Shown here one piece after another: positions 34,883 to 44,393 of a stretch of 64,000 bases of DNA. The translations under genes and the position numbers were made by a program. The DNA is taken from positions 1,302,001 through 1,366,000 of the forward strand of contig CAXXXM010000001.1 in the NCBI GenBank assembly GCA_963663265.2, written 5' to 3'. The notes beneath the pieces were generated by a model, which saw only the letters and a program-made list of their open reading frames with translations, was not told the DNA's origin and ran no database searches. Every line of letters begins with the position of its first letter. The first letter of the stretch is position 1. The DNA is from JAEXOD01 sp963663265. Its GTDB lineage: Bacteria > Bacteroidota > Ignavibacteria > Ignavibacteriales > Melioribacteraceae.

Positions 34883-36148
34883 ATGGACAAGTTTATAATT
34901 AAAGGCGGTAAAAAATTAAGCGGCACAGTTAAAGTAAGTGGAGCAAAAAACTCTTCTTTGGCTTTGATTCCTGCTGCATTGTTAAATAGAGATGTAAACA
35001 CTTTTTTTAATACTCCAGAAGTAAACGACATCTTTTCAATGATGAAACTTTTAATGAGTCTTGGTGCTGAAATAACATTTAAAGACTATCAATTATCAGT
35101 AAATACATCAAATGTAGATAAATATGTAGCTCCTTATGAGTTAGTAAAAAAAATGCGAGCATCTGTTTATGTTTTAGGACCTCTATTAGCAAAGTATGGG
35201 TACGCGAAAGTATCGATGCCTGGAGGTTGTGCATGGGGACCCAGACCAATTAATTTGCATCTTGAAGCTATGAAAAAATTAGGTGCAGAAATTGAATTGG
35301 AAAGTGGATATATTATTGCAAAAAGTCAAAAGTTAATTGGGACTAAAATTCATTTTGATATTTCATCAGTTGGAGCAACCGGTAATACATTGATGGCTGC
35401 AACATTAGCAAAAGGGACTACAATAATTAGTAATTCTGCTACTGAACCTGAAATCACCATTCTTGCTAAATACTTACAGAAAATGGGTGCTAAAATTAAC
35501 GGTATTGGCACTAATGTTTTAGAAATTGAAGGTGTTGACGAGTTAAGAGGGGCTGAAACTGAAAATATTGGGGATAGAATTGAAGCAGGAACTCTTTTAA
35601 TTGCAGCAGCGATAACTAAAGGTGATATTTTATTAGAGTATTCAGAACCTAACAATATTGAAAGTGTACTAAATAAACTTACTCAATGTGGCTGTAAAGT
35701 TGAAATAAGAGAAAAAGCCATATATTTGGATGCCAAAGATATTGAAATTAACGGAACAGATGTAACCACCAATATATTTCCCGGCTTTCCAACTGATATG
35801 CAAGCACAGTGGATTGCCTTGATGTCATTAGCAAATGGAACTTCAACAGTCACTGACAATATATATTTTGATAGATTTAAACATGTTGACGAACTTAATC
35901 GATTAGGTGCCAATATTGAAGTTGTACAAAATTCAGCTATTGTTAGAGGGGTTTCCAAATTGATTGGTGCAAAAGTAATGTCTACTGATTTAAGAGCAAG
36001 TGCATCGTTAGTTTTAGCCGGTTTAGCTGCTGAAGGAACTACTGAAGTTTTAAGAATATATCATTTGGATAGAGGATATCAAAAAATTGAAGAAAAATTG
36101 CGTCCTTTAGGTGCTGATATTCAAAGAGTTGAAACAATGGAATATTAA
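34883..36148 (+). CDS. murA: UDP-N-acetylglucosamine 1-carboxyvinyltransferase
   Basis: 421 residues. Starts MDKFIIKGGKKLSGTVKVSGAKNSSL, the standard MurA opening; the active-site Cys116 is in SMPGGCAWG (E. coli Cys115), so it should be fosfomycin-sensitive. FPGFPTDMQAQW and EGTTEVLRIYHLDRGY are further family motifs. It transfers enolpyruvate from PEP to UDP-GlcNAc, the first committed step of peptidoglycan. It sits between the membrane kinase (3 bases) and the membrane metallopeptidase-like gene (3 bases), probably in one operon. Confidence 0.97.
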   Translation: MDKFIIKGGKKLSGTVKVSGAKNSSLALIPAALLNRDVNTFFNTPEVNDIFSMMKLLMSLGAEITFKDYQLSVNTSNVDKYVAPYELVKKMRASVYVLGPLLAKYGYAKVSMPGGCAWGPRPINLHLEAMKKLGAEIELESGYIIAKSQKLIGTKIHFDISSVGATGNTLMAATLAKGTTIISNSATEPEITILAKYLQKMGAKINGIGTNVLEIEGVDELRGAETENIGDRIEAGTLLIAAAITKGDILLEYSEPNNIESVLNKLTQCGCKVEIREKAIYLDAKDIEINGTDVTTNIFPGFPTDMQAQWIALMSLANGTSTVTDNIYFDRFKHVDELNRLGANIEVVQNSAIVRGVSKLIGAKVMSTDLRASASLVLAGLAAEGTTEVLRIYHLDRGYQKIEEKLRPLGADIQRVETMEY

Positions 36149-36151
36149 AGA

Positions 36152-38278
36152 TTGTCTATTTGTAATTTTATCTCTAAAAATAAAATACTATTATCTTTTT
36201 TTCTGTTAAATATAATTTTCAAATTCATACCTACTATTAATTATATTGGGTATGAATTTTCTGTTTTAAATTCTATTATAATATACTGGATAATAGGAAT
36301 ATTATTATACTCCCAAAACAATGTTGTTTGGAAAGAACTAATTTATTCTTCAGTTATAGTCTTTATTCCTTTATTAATCTCGCTATCAGACTTGTTTTTT
36401 ATTGATATTGAAATATTTTTAGATGGACTGAATTATTATCTATTAATAGTACCAACTGCTTATTTATTTTCAATAGCTATTACTCTCACATTAATAAAAA
36501 TAAAATTAAAATTAATAAAATACTTAGCACATTTACTGGTTTTCATTTTACTATTTTTGGTAAATGCTGCTGAAATTTATTTTAATCCACAAATTTATAT
36601 TTACAATATCTTAATTGGGTATTTCCCGGGAACGATATATGATGAATTAATTTTAATTACTCCAAAATTAGTTATTTATCGATTATCTATCGCAATCTTT
36701 TCAATCTTTATAACAATCGGGTTCATTAAAATAAAAAGGAACTATCGTTTTACAATTTTTTTATTTTACACCTCATTAATAATTTATATCCTATTAAAAC
36801 CTTTTTGGGGATTATCTTCAACTTTAGAAGAAACAACTAAAATACTCAACCAATCAATAAATACAACTCATTTTAATATTCATTATGCAGCAAATTTGTC
36901 AAAAAATGAAAAAAATAGAATAGCAATTCTACATGAGTATTATTATGAAAGAATAAGCAAATTACTAAAAATCAAACTCAAAAAACGAGTAGATTCTTTT
37001 ATTTATGCCAATATTGAGCAAAAAGGGACATTGTTTGGTTCGATGGCAGCAGATGTATCAAAACCTTGGTTATATCAAATTTACTTAGAACATGGGAGTG
37101 TAGATTTTAATCTACAACACGAATTAGTTCATTCGTTTACAGGAGAATTTGGTGTTACTCCTCTTAAATTGGCAAAAGATTTTAATGCTGCTCTTATTGA
37201 AGGATTTGCAACAGCAATTGATGATTCATTGTCCAATAATAACATTCATTACCTTGCGGATTTAGCACTTAATTATAATAATATGTTTGATATTAATTTA
37301 TTATTTAGCAACACATCTTTTTTTAGTAATTATTCTAACTTTAGTTATATTGTTGCAGGCTCGTTTATTAAGTACTTGATGAGTAAATATGGTATTGAAA
37401 GAGTGATAAAATTTTATCGCAACAATAATTCATATAAATCCTTTAATAAAAACATCTATCAAGTAACAGAAGATTACAAAACTTATTTGAATGACTGCAG
37501 TTTTGAGTACAATATGAATAAAGCAAAATTTTATTTTGGATTTAAACCTTCAATCAAAAAACAATATCCAAGATATGCAGCTAAAATAAACTATGAAGCT
37601 AAAGGATTATTTAAAAACAGGTTGTATTCAGAAGCAACAAAAATGTACTTAAAAAATTATAACATGACAGGGAATTCTAATTCACTTATTAATGCAGTTA
37701 AATCATTGTTCCTTGAAAAAAAATTCTCAATAGCTGATAGTTTGATAAATTCTGAGATTTTGAATAATTATGCAAGTGGAAATTATTATATTTTGCTATT
37801 TAAGCAAATTGAAACAAAAATTCTATTAAAAGATATTATAAAAGCAAAGTTTTTAATAACTAATTTAAAATTATTAGATATTTCGAATAAAATTAATCGT
37901 GATTTGTTTAAATTTGAACTATTATTAGATGAAAATATTGATTTGTGTAGAAATTACATTTTAAGCAATTATAACGATTCTACTGTTGTTGATAAGATAA
38001 AGAATACTTATGCTAAATTGTACTTTATGGATAGAGAGCTAACGAAATATCAAAATCAGTTGTTGGAACTTGATAATGACTTATTGTATATGACGTTATT
38101 TTCTTATTCTGGAAATGCTTTTATATCTGGGGAATACAATCTTGCTAAAAAACTAATAAATAAATTCAAATATTTGAACAAGGATGATAATAATAATTGT
38201 TTAATTAGAAACCAAATTGATAAGATAGAATGGTTCGCCAATAAGACGAATAGAAAAGGGAAAAATAAAATTGAATGA
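36152..38278 (+). CDS. Membrane-anchored HExxH (gluzincin-like) peptidase with helical repeats
   Basis: 708 residues from a TTG start three bases after murA. Six to seven hydrophobic helices fill residues 1-215. A soluble part holds a zinc-peptidase motif HELVH (His323, Glu324, His327) with a likely third ligand Glu350 in IEGFATAIDD, the pattern of the peptidase MA-like gluzincins. The remaining about 300 residues look like degenerate TPR/helical repeats (NRLYSEATKMYLKNYNMTGN). The membrane topology puts the catalytic part on one side of the inner membrane, probably outside. I know no named family with this exact order. Its 3' end overlaps cca by eight bases. Confidence 0.7.
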   Translation: MSICNFISKNKILLSFFLLNIIFKFIPTINYIGYEFSVLNSIIIYWIIGILLYSQNNVVWKELIYSSVIVFIPLLISLSDLFFIDIEIFLDGLNYYLLIVPTAYLFSIAITLTLIKIKLKLIKYLAHLLVFILLFLVNAAEIYFNPQIYIYNILIGYFPGTIYDELILITPKLVIYRLSIAIFSIFITIGFIKIKRNYRFTIFLFYTSLIIYILLKPFWGLSSTLEETTKILNQSINTTHFNIHYAANLSKNEKNRIAILHEYYYERISKLLKIKLKKRVDSFIYANIEQKGTLFGSMAADVSKPWLYQIYLEHGSVDFNLQHELVHSFTGEFGVTPLKLAKDFNAALIEGFATAIDDSLSNNNIHYLADLALNYNNMFDINLLFSNTSFFSNYSNFSYIVAGSFIKYLMSKYGIERVIKFYRNNNSYKSFNKNIYQVTEDYKTYLNDCSFEYNMNKAKFYFGFKPSIKKQYPRYAAKINYEAKGLFKNRLYSEATKMYLKNYNMTGNSNSLINAVKSLFLEKKFSIADSLINSEILNNYASGNYYILLFKQIETKILLKDIIKAKFLITNLKLLDISNKINRDLFKFELLLDENIDLCRNYILSNYNDSTVVDKIKNTYAKLYFMDRELTKYQNQLLELDNDLLYMTLFSYSGNAFISGEYNLAKKLINKFKYLNKDDNNNCLIRNQIDKIEWFANKTNRKGKNKIE

Positions 38279-39662
38279 AATACTAACTAATGAAGTATTT
38301 AAAGTAATTAGAGAAATTACTATTGAATTAAATACAAAAGCATATGTTATAGGTGGATTTGTTCGGGATTTGTTATTAGAACGAAACACTAAGAACGATA
38401 TAGATATTATGGTAATTGGAGATGGTCCTAATTTTGCTTCAAGAGTTTCGGAGCGATTGGGCATACAAAATATTTCGATTTTTAAAAATTTTGGTACAGC
38501 ACATTTCGTTTATGAAGAATTAAGCTTAGAATTTGTAGGAGCAAGAAAAGAATCGTATCATTTAAATAGCAGAAAACCATCTGTCGAATATGGAACATTT
38601 GAAGATGACATTATGCGAAGAGACTTTACTATAAACACATTGGCAATATCAATGAATAATGATAATTTTGGAGAAATTATTGATTCATTAAATGGTAAAG
38701 AAGATATTGAAAACAAAGTAATTAAAACTCCACTTAATCCGGAAGATACTTTTAACGATGATCCATTAAGAATTTTACGTGCTTTTCGGTTTGCAAGTCA
38801 ACTTAACTTTTCTGTTCATACATCAATTATTGAAGCAGCCAATAAAATGGCAGGGCGACTGTCAATTGTATCACAAGAAAGGATTACTGACGAATTTATT
38901 AAAATTATTAATTCACCAGTTCCTTCTGTTGGATTAATTTATTTATATCAAACTGAGGTTATGAAAGTTATTTTCCCGGAGATATACAATTTGGGTGGGG
39001 TTGAACAAAGAAAGGACTTTCATCATAAAGATGTTTTTTACCATACCTGTATGGTAGTAGATAATATTGCAAAAGTTTCAAATAACACATGGTTAAGAAT
39101 AGCTGGATTACTTCATGATATAGCCAAACCAACAACTAAAAGATTTTATGAAGGAATTGGATGGACATTCCATGGGCATGAAGAGTTTGGAGCAAGAATG
39201 ATTAAAGGAATTTTCAAAAAAATGAAGTTCCCATTGCATAAGGTTGAATATGTGGAAAAATTAGTTAGATTACATTTAAGACCAATGGCTTTAGTTGACC
39301 AAACAGTAACTGATTCTGCAATAAGAAGATTGGTAGTCACAGCGGGTGAGGATTTAGATGATTTAATCACCTTATGCCGTGCAGATATTACCAGCAAGAA
39401 TAGTGAAAAAGTTGAAAAATATTTAGAGAATTATGAAATAGTAATGAAAAAGGTAAAGGATGTTGAAGACAAAGATAAACTAAGGGCATTTAAGTGTCCG
39501 GTTGATGGTGAATTAATTATGACTACATGTAATTTAAAACCATCAAAAAAAGTTGGTGAAATTAAAGATATGATTGAAGATGCAATTCTGGAAGGGAGAA
39601 TTAAAAATGATTTTGATGAAGCATATAGATTATTGTTACAAATAAAAGAATCTATTTTTTAA
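38271..39662 (+). CDS. cca: CCA tRNA nucleotidyltransferase / poly(A) polymerase family
   Basis: 463 residues. Nucleotidyltransferase head with VIGGFVRDLLLE and the metal-binding KNDIDIMVIG, then IMRRDFTINTLAI, RILRAFRFASQL (neck), and an HD domain (LLHDIAKPTTKRF, FHGHEEFGARM) at about 270-370. It adds or repairs the 3' CCA of tRNAs; all three tRNA genes in this window lack encoded CCA, so this activity is essential here. TTG at 38271 is used as start (overlap with the preceding gene, AGGG box 12-15 bases upstream); no ATG occurs before the nucleotidyltransferase motif. Confidence 0.93.
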   Translation: MNEILTNEVFKVIREITIELNTKAYVIGGFVRDLLLERNTKNDIDIMVIGDGPNFASRVSERLGIQNISIFKNFGTAHFVYEELSLEFVGARKESYHLNSRKPSVEYGTFEDDIMRRDFTINTLAISMNNDNFGEIIDSLNGKEDIENKVIKTPLNPEDTFNDDPLRILRAFRFASQLNFSVHTSIIEAANKMAGRLSIVSQERITDEFIKIINSPVPSVGLIYLYQTEVMKVIFPEIYNLGGVEQRKDFHHKDVFYHTCMVVDNIAKVSNNTWLRIAGLLHDIAKPTTKRFYEGIGWTFHGHEEFGARMIKGIFKKMKFPLHKVEYVEKLVRLHLRPMALVDQTVTDSAIRRLVVTAGEDLDDLITLCRADITSKNSEKVEKYLENYEIVMKKVKDVEDKDKLRAFKCPVDGELIMTTCNLKPSKKVGEIKDMIEDAILEGRIKNDFDEAYRLLLQIKESIF

Positions 39663-39740
39663 TAATCTGCTGTAACTTTTAATAAACAAAAACGTCATAA
39701 TAAATAAGGAAATAAATTCTTTTGAATTTTAGGAGAAACG

Positions 39741-41084
39741 ATGAAAAAACATCTCATATTTGCAATTATTTTATTATTCAGTTTTAGTGTTAAAGCACAA
39801 AACACTTTGTCTTTGGATGAGGCTGTTAAAATTGCTTTACAAAGAAATTCTACATTAATCAAATCTTTAAATAATCTTAATGGAAACGAAGCACAGATTA
39901 AAAATGCTTACGGCAATTTTTTACCCAATTTAGGATTAAGGGGTTCATGGTCATGGCAAAAAGTAAATGATAAAGGCTCGTTACAAATTAATGAATTTGG
40001 TGTACCGGTAGGAACAACAGAGTCAACTGTTGATTCAAGAACTTATTCATTATCTGCCGGTGGTTCATGGAATTTATTCGATGGACTTTCCTCATTTGCA
40101 AATTTAGATAAGTCAAAAAACAATTACGAATCAGCCAAGTATCAGTTAGCAAAACTAAAACAAGATATTGTTTACCAAACTACCGAATTGTATTATACGG
40201 TTCTTAATGCAAAAAAAATGTTATCTGTTAGAGATGAAAATGTTAAGTATAATCAAAAATTATTAGAAACAATTCAAGAAAGAAACAAATTAGGTGCTAC
40301 TGCAATTGCAGATGTTTATGCCCAACAAGTTCAATTAGGAAATGCTGAACTTTTGTATATTCAAGCTGAAAATGATTATGAGATTGCTAAAAGTAATATC
40401 TTAAACTACTTAGCATTAGATGTATTTAAAGATTATGAATATAGTAGTCCTTTTGATGAAAAATCAGTAGATACAAAATCAACCATTGATGAATTTCAAT
40501 CAATTCAAGAAATGGTTAATGAAGCATTAAATTATAGAGCAGATTACAAAAGCCAGAAATTAATTTTAGAAAGTGCTTATAATAGTGTTACAATGGCAAA
40601 AAGTGGATTATATCCTTCTTTAGATGGTTCATATGGTTTCTCTACAAATGCAATTTCTGTGAATGATTTAATGGATAGAAAAATTTGGAGTGCCGGTTTA
40701 ACTTTAAGTATCCCAATTTTTTCAAACTGGAGTACTGAAAACTCTATCCAACAAGCCGAGATTCAAGCGAAGAACTCAGAAGAAGACTTAAACTCTTTGG
40801 AAAGACAAATTAAAATTGAAATTAAACAGGGATATCAAGATTTAATTGCTGCTAAAAAACAATATGAAGTTAGTGCAAAAAATGTTATTTCTGCAGAAGA
40901 AAATAGAAAAATCTATAATGAAAAATATAACTTAGGTAGTGGTACCATTTTAGATGTTTTACAAGCTGATAAAAACTATGTTGACGCTCAAAGAAGTTTT
41001 ATTGATTCTCAATATTCTTTTTATAAGTTGAAAGATAAATTAGTTAACGCACTTGGTAAATTAGATTATAAAAAATTCGAATAA
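39741..41084 (+). CDS. TolC-family outer-membrane efflux channel (ABC exporter operon)
   Basis: 447 residues with signal peptide (MKKHLIFAIILLFSFSVKAQ) and two OEP repeats (LSLDEAVKIALQRNSTLIKSL; VISAEENRKIYNEKYNLGSGTILDVLQA). It begins a five-gene operon of channel, adaptor, ATPase and two permeases, with an AGGAG box six bases before ATG. It is a different paralogue from the TolC-like protein of the RND operon at 9315. Confidence 0.9.
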   Translation: MKKHLIFAIILLFSFSVKAQNTLSLDEAVKIALQRNSTLIKSLNNLNGNEAQIKNAYGNFLPNLGLRGSWSWQKVNDKGSLQINEFGVPVGTTESTVDSRTYSLSAGGSWNLFDGLSSFANLDKSKNNYESAKYQLAKLKQDIVYQTTELYYTVLNAKKMLSVRDENVKYNQKLLETIQERNKLGATAIADVYAQQVQLGNAELLYIQAENDYEIAKSNILNYLALDVFKDYEYSSPFDEKSVDTKSTIDEFQSIQEMVNEALNYRADYKSQKLILESAYNSVTMAKSGLYPSLDGSYGFSTNAISVNDLMDRKIWSAGLTLSIPIFSNWSTENSIQQAEIQAKNSEEDLNSLERQIKIEIKQGYQDLIAAKKQYEVSAKNVISAEENRKIYNEKYNLGSGTILDVLQADKNYVDAQRSFIDSQYSFYKLKDKLVNALGKLDYKKFE

Positions 41085-41106
41085 ATTTTATTAGGAGAAA
41101 TTTAGA

Positions 41107-42405
41107 ATGGGAAAAGCTAAATCAAAAAAGACTCGCAAAAAAATATTCATCTTTGGTGGATTAGGAGCTTTGATACTGATTGTTATTTTAATAGTAGCAT
41201 TTAGCGGTGATAAAGAAAAAATAATTTCTGTTCAAACAGAAAAAGTTCAAAAAAGAAATATTACTCAAGTAGTTTCTGCGACAGGAACAATAAATCCAAT
41301 TTATCAAGTAGTATTAACGCCTGAAGTAACTGGAGAAATTGTTGATCTTCCGGTTCAAGAAGGAGACCAAGTAAAAAAAGGTCAATTATTAATTAGAATT
41401 AAACCTGACATTTATATCGCACAAAAAAACAGAGCTGAAGCAAGTTTAGAATCAGCTAAATCTGGCTTAGAGATTAGAAAAGCGAATCTGGATCAAGTTG
41501 AAAAAGAATATGAAAGAGTTAAAGGACTTTTCAAAAAAGGATTAGCAAGCGAATCAGATTTAGAAAATGCTAAATCTACTTATTTACAAAGCTTAGGTAA
41601 TTATAATTCTCAAAAATCGGCAATTTTACAAGCAGAAGAGTCATTAAAAGAACAACAGGAACAGTTAGCTAAAACAACAATTTATGCCCCACTTGATGGT
41701 ACAATTAGTGCTCTTAATGTAGAACTAAGCGAACGCGTTTTGGGAAGTAGTTTTAGCCAAGGTACAAACTTAATGACCGTAGCAGACTTAAATATGATGG
41801 AAGCTACTGTTGATGTTGATGAAAATGACGTAGTATTGATTTCTATTGGTGATACTGCACGAGTAAAAGTTGATGCTTATGGTGATAAAGAATTTATTGG
41901 TATTGTTTCTCAAATTGGTAATAGTGCAAAAACAACAGGTACCGGTTCACAAGATGAAGTTGTTAATTTTGAAATTAAAATAAAATTAGATACTCAAGGT
42001 GAAAACATTCGTCCAGGAATGTCTTGTGATGCAGAAATTGAAACTGATACAAAATACAATGTATTATCTGTTCCTATTCAAAGCGTAACTGCAAGAACAA
42101 GTAATAATGCTCCGGTAGTAAATAATGAAAAAGGTGAAAATGAAGAAGACACACCTAAATTAAACACAACAAAATCAAAGAAACCTGATGAAGTAGTATT
42201 TATTATTGATAAAAATAATGCGAAACAATATAAAGTTAAAACCGGCATTAGTGATGACACCTACATACAGATTATTGATGGATTAAAAGGTGACGAAGAA
42301 GTTGTTAGCGGACCATACAGAGCTATATCTAAAGAATTAGAAGATAATGTAAAAGTTATGGTTCAAAAGAAAGGTAAAGGCTTTCAAACTTCAGAAAACA
42401 AATAA
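41107..42405 (+). CDS. MacA-like periplasmic adaptor
   Basis: 432 residues. Single N-terminal membrane helix (about 14-32), lipoyl halves (VVLTPEVTGEIVDLPVQEGDQVKKGQ and IYAPLDGTISALNVELSERV) flanking a helical hairpin (about 100-185) and barrel domains. A lysine/glutamate-rich insertion of about 40 residues (around 335-360) breaks the membrane-proximal domain. It links the outer-membrane channel with the MacB-type permeases encoded behind. Confidence 0.9.
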   Translation: MGKAKSKKTRKKIFIFGGLGALILIVILIVAFSGDKEKIISVQTEKVQKRNITQVVSATGTINPIYQVVLTPEVTGEIVDLPVQEGDQVKKGQLLIRIKPDIYIAQKNRAEASLESAKSGLEIRKANLDQVEKEYERVKGLFKKGLASESDLENAKSTYLQSLGNYNSQKSAILQAEESLKEQQEQLAKTTIYAPLDGTISALNVELSERVLGSSFSQGTNLMTVADLNMMEATVDVDENDVVLISIGDTARVKVDAYGDKEFIGIVSQIGNSAKTTGTGSQDEVVNFEIKIKLDTQGENIRPGMSCDAEIETDTKYNVLSVPIQSVTARTSNNAPVVNNEKGENEEDTPKLNTTKSKKPDEVVFIIDKNNAKQYKVKTGISDDTYIQIIDGLKGDEEVVSGPYRAISKELEDNVKVMVQKKGKGFQTSENK

Positions 42406-42420
42406 TAACGGATGATTATA

Positions 42421-43140
42421 ATGAATATAATAAATATAGAACATATCGCTAAAATCTATCAAGTTGGAAGTGAAGAAGTTCACGCATTAAGAGATGTTTC
42501 GGTAAAAATAAATAAAAATGAATACGTTGCTATTATGGGACCTTCAGGTTCTGGAAAATCAACATTGATGAATATATTAGGCTGCCTTGATACTCCAACA
42601 AAAGGGTTATATGATTTTAAGGGTCATAATGTAAGTGATATGAATGATAATGAATTAGCACAAATACGAAACCGAGAAATTGGTTTCGTATTTCAAACTT
42701 TCAATTTATTACCACGTTCAAATGCATTGCATAACGTAGAACTACCATTAATCTATGCCGGAGTTCATTCTACAGATAGAAAAGAAAGAGCAATAATAGC
42801 ATTAGAAAAGGTAGGATTAGCTGATAGAATGACCCACAAACCAAATGAATTATCCGGGGGTCAAAGACAAAGAGTAGCAATTGCAAGAGCATTAGTTACA
42901 GATCCAGCAATAATTTTAGCAGATGAACCAACTGGTAATCTTGATACAAAAACCGGTGAAGATATTATGTATCTTTTCCATCAGCTTCATGAGCAAGGAA
43001 ACACTATTATCTTGGTTACTCACGAAGAATATATTGCTGAACACGCTAATAGAATAATTCGTGTAAGAGATGGAATGGTTGAGAAAGATGAGCATGTCTC
43101 GAATAGAGTTATTCCAGTTAAAAGAGAAACGACCAATTAA
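42421..43140 (+). CDS. MacB/LolD-type ABC transporter ATPase
   Basis: About 239 residues. Walker A GPSGSGKST, Q-loop FVFQTFNLLPRSNA, signature LSGGQRQRVAIARAL, Walker B IILADEPTGNLD and switch VTHEE are all intact; the LPRSNALHNVELPL region is typical for the MacB/LolD group. The ATG at 42421 is preferred to the ATG at 42412 because GGATG lies seven bases upstream and the domain starts at once. It powers mechanotransmission by the two following permeases. Confidence 0.94.
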   Translation: MNIINIEHIAKIYQVGSEEVHALRDVSVKINKNEYVAIMGPSGSGKSTLMNILGCLDTPTKGLYDFKGHNVSDMNDNELAQIRNREIGFVFQTFNLLPRSNALHNVELPLIYAGVHSTDRKERAIIALEKVGLADRMTHKPNELSGGQRQRVAIARALVTDPAIILADEPTGNLDTKTGEDIMYLFHQLHEQGNTIILVTHEEYIAEHANRIIRVRDGMVEKDEHVSNRVIPVKRETTN

Positions 43141-43151
43141 AAAGGTATAAA

Positions 43152-44393
43152 ATGAAAAATTTTTTATTTGAAACTAAAGAAGGTTTATTAATCTCTTTAC
43201 GTGCAATAAAATCTAATAAAGTACGTTCTATTTTAACTACTTTAGGTATAGTGATAGGAGTTGCATCAGTAGTTTTAATGTCAACTGCTATAAAAGGAAT
43301 TAACCAATCCTTCCAACAGGGTGTTAGCTCGATGGGTTCAGACAACCTTTACATTGATAAGTGGGAATGGTTTAATAACGATGTTCCTTGGTGGGAATTA
43401 AGAAATAGAAAAAATTTAACGTTAGATCATTATAAAAAATATAAGGCTATGGCTAAACTTCCATTAGCAAGTGCACCAACTGTTAGCACAAGCCAAACAA
43501 TTAAGCATGATTTGGAAACTATGGAGTATATTTTTATTTCTGGAACAACAAGTGAATATATTAACACTACAAATCTTTCCTTCACTTATGGAAGATTTTT
43601 TAATGAACTTGAAAGCAATGGTTCAAGAAATGTGTGCGTGATTGGAAGTGAGATTAACAAACAGCTTTTCCCAAGAGACGATGCTTTGGATAAAGAGCTT
43701 AACATCAAGGGGAATAAATTTAAGATTGTAGGCGTTCTTGAAGAACAAGGAAGTTATATAATGGGTAGTTTTAATCCCGATAATCAAGTTTATGTCCCGA
43801 TTGGAACAATATTTAAGTATTTTGCAAATCAAGCATTTAGAAGTATTACAATTAATGTTAGAGCTCCTAATAGTCAGTCTGTTGATGACGTAAAAGAAGA
43901 AGCTATCGGAATTATGCGACAAGTACGAGGACTAAAATACAATGAGTCTGAGGACTTTTCTGTAAATCAACAATCGGGTTTACTTTCAGAAATTAACAGT
44001 ACTGTTAGTGTCATTGAAATTGGTGGTTTATTGATTACCGGATTATCACTTTTTGTTGGTGCTATTGGCATTATGAATATTATGTTTGTTTCAGTAAAAG
44101 AACGAACTAAAGAGATTGGAATTAGAAAAGCAATTGGTGCAAAAAGAAGAACTATTTTAACTCAATTTATTACTGAAGCTGCAATAATATGTTTGATTGG
44201 AGGAATGATAGGATTTATTATTGCAGTAATAGGAGTTAAAATAATTGAACAGTATGATTTTCCTGTAAGTCTTCAGGTTGATGCTGTTATTTTAGCAATT
44301 TCCATTTCATTAATTACCGGAGTAATTTCAGGATTTGCCCCTGCATATACAGCAGCAAAAATGGATCCGGTTGATGCATTGAGGTATGAATAA
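43152..44393 (+). CDS. MacB-family ABC permease (first of two)
   Basis: 413 residues with the MacB layout: an N-terminal membrane helix (about 22-45, KVRSILTTLGIVIGVASVVLM), a periplasmic core domain (about 50-270) and three C-terminal FtsX helices (ISEIGGLLITGLSLFVGAIGIMNI region, then KERTKEIGIRKAIGAKRR coupling segment). It lacks a fused ATPase, so it pairs with the separate ATPase gene just upstream. Its stop overlaps the start of the second permease by one base (TAATG). Confidence 0.92.
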   Translation: MKNFLFETKEGLLISLRAIKSNKVRSILTTLGIVIGVASVVLMSTAIKGINQSFQQGVSSMGSDNLYIDKWEWFNNDVPWWELRNRKNLTLDHYKKYKAMAKLPLASAPTVSTSQTIKHDLETMEYIFISGTTSEYINTTNLSFTYGRFFNELESNGSRNVCVIGSEINKQLFPRDDALDKELNIKGNKFKIVGVLEEQGSYIMGSFNPDNQVYVPIGTIFKYFANQAFRSITINVRAPNSQSVDDVKEEAIGIMRQVRGLKYNESEDFSVNQQSGLLSEINSTVSVIEIGGLLITGLSLFVGAIGIMNIMFVSVKERTKEIGIRKAIGAKRRTILTQFITEAAIICLIGGMIGFIIAVIGVKIIEQYDFPVSLQVDAVILAISISLITGVISGFAPAYTAAKMDPVDALRYE

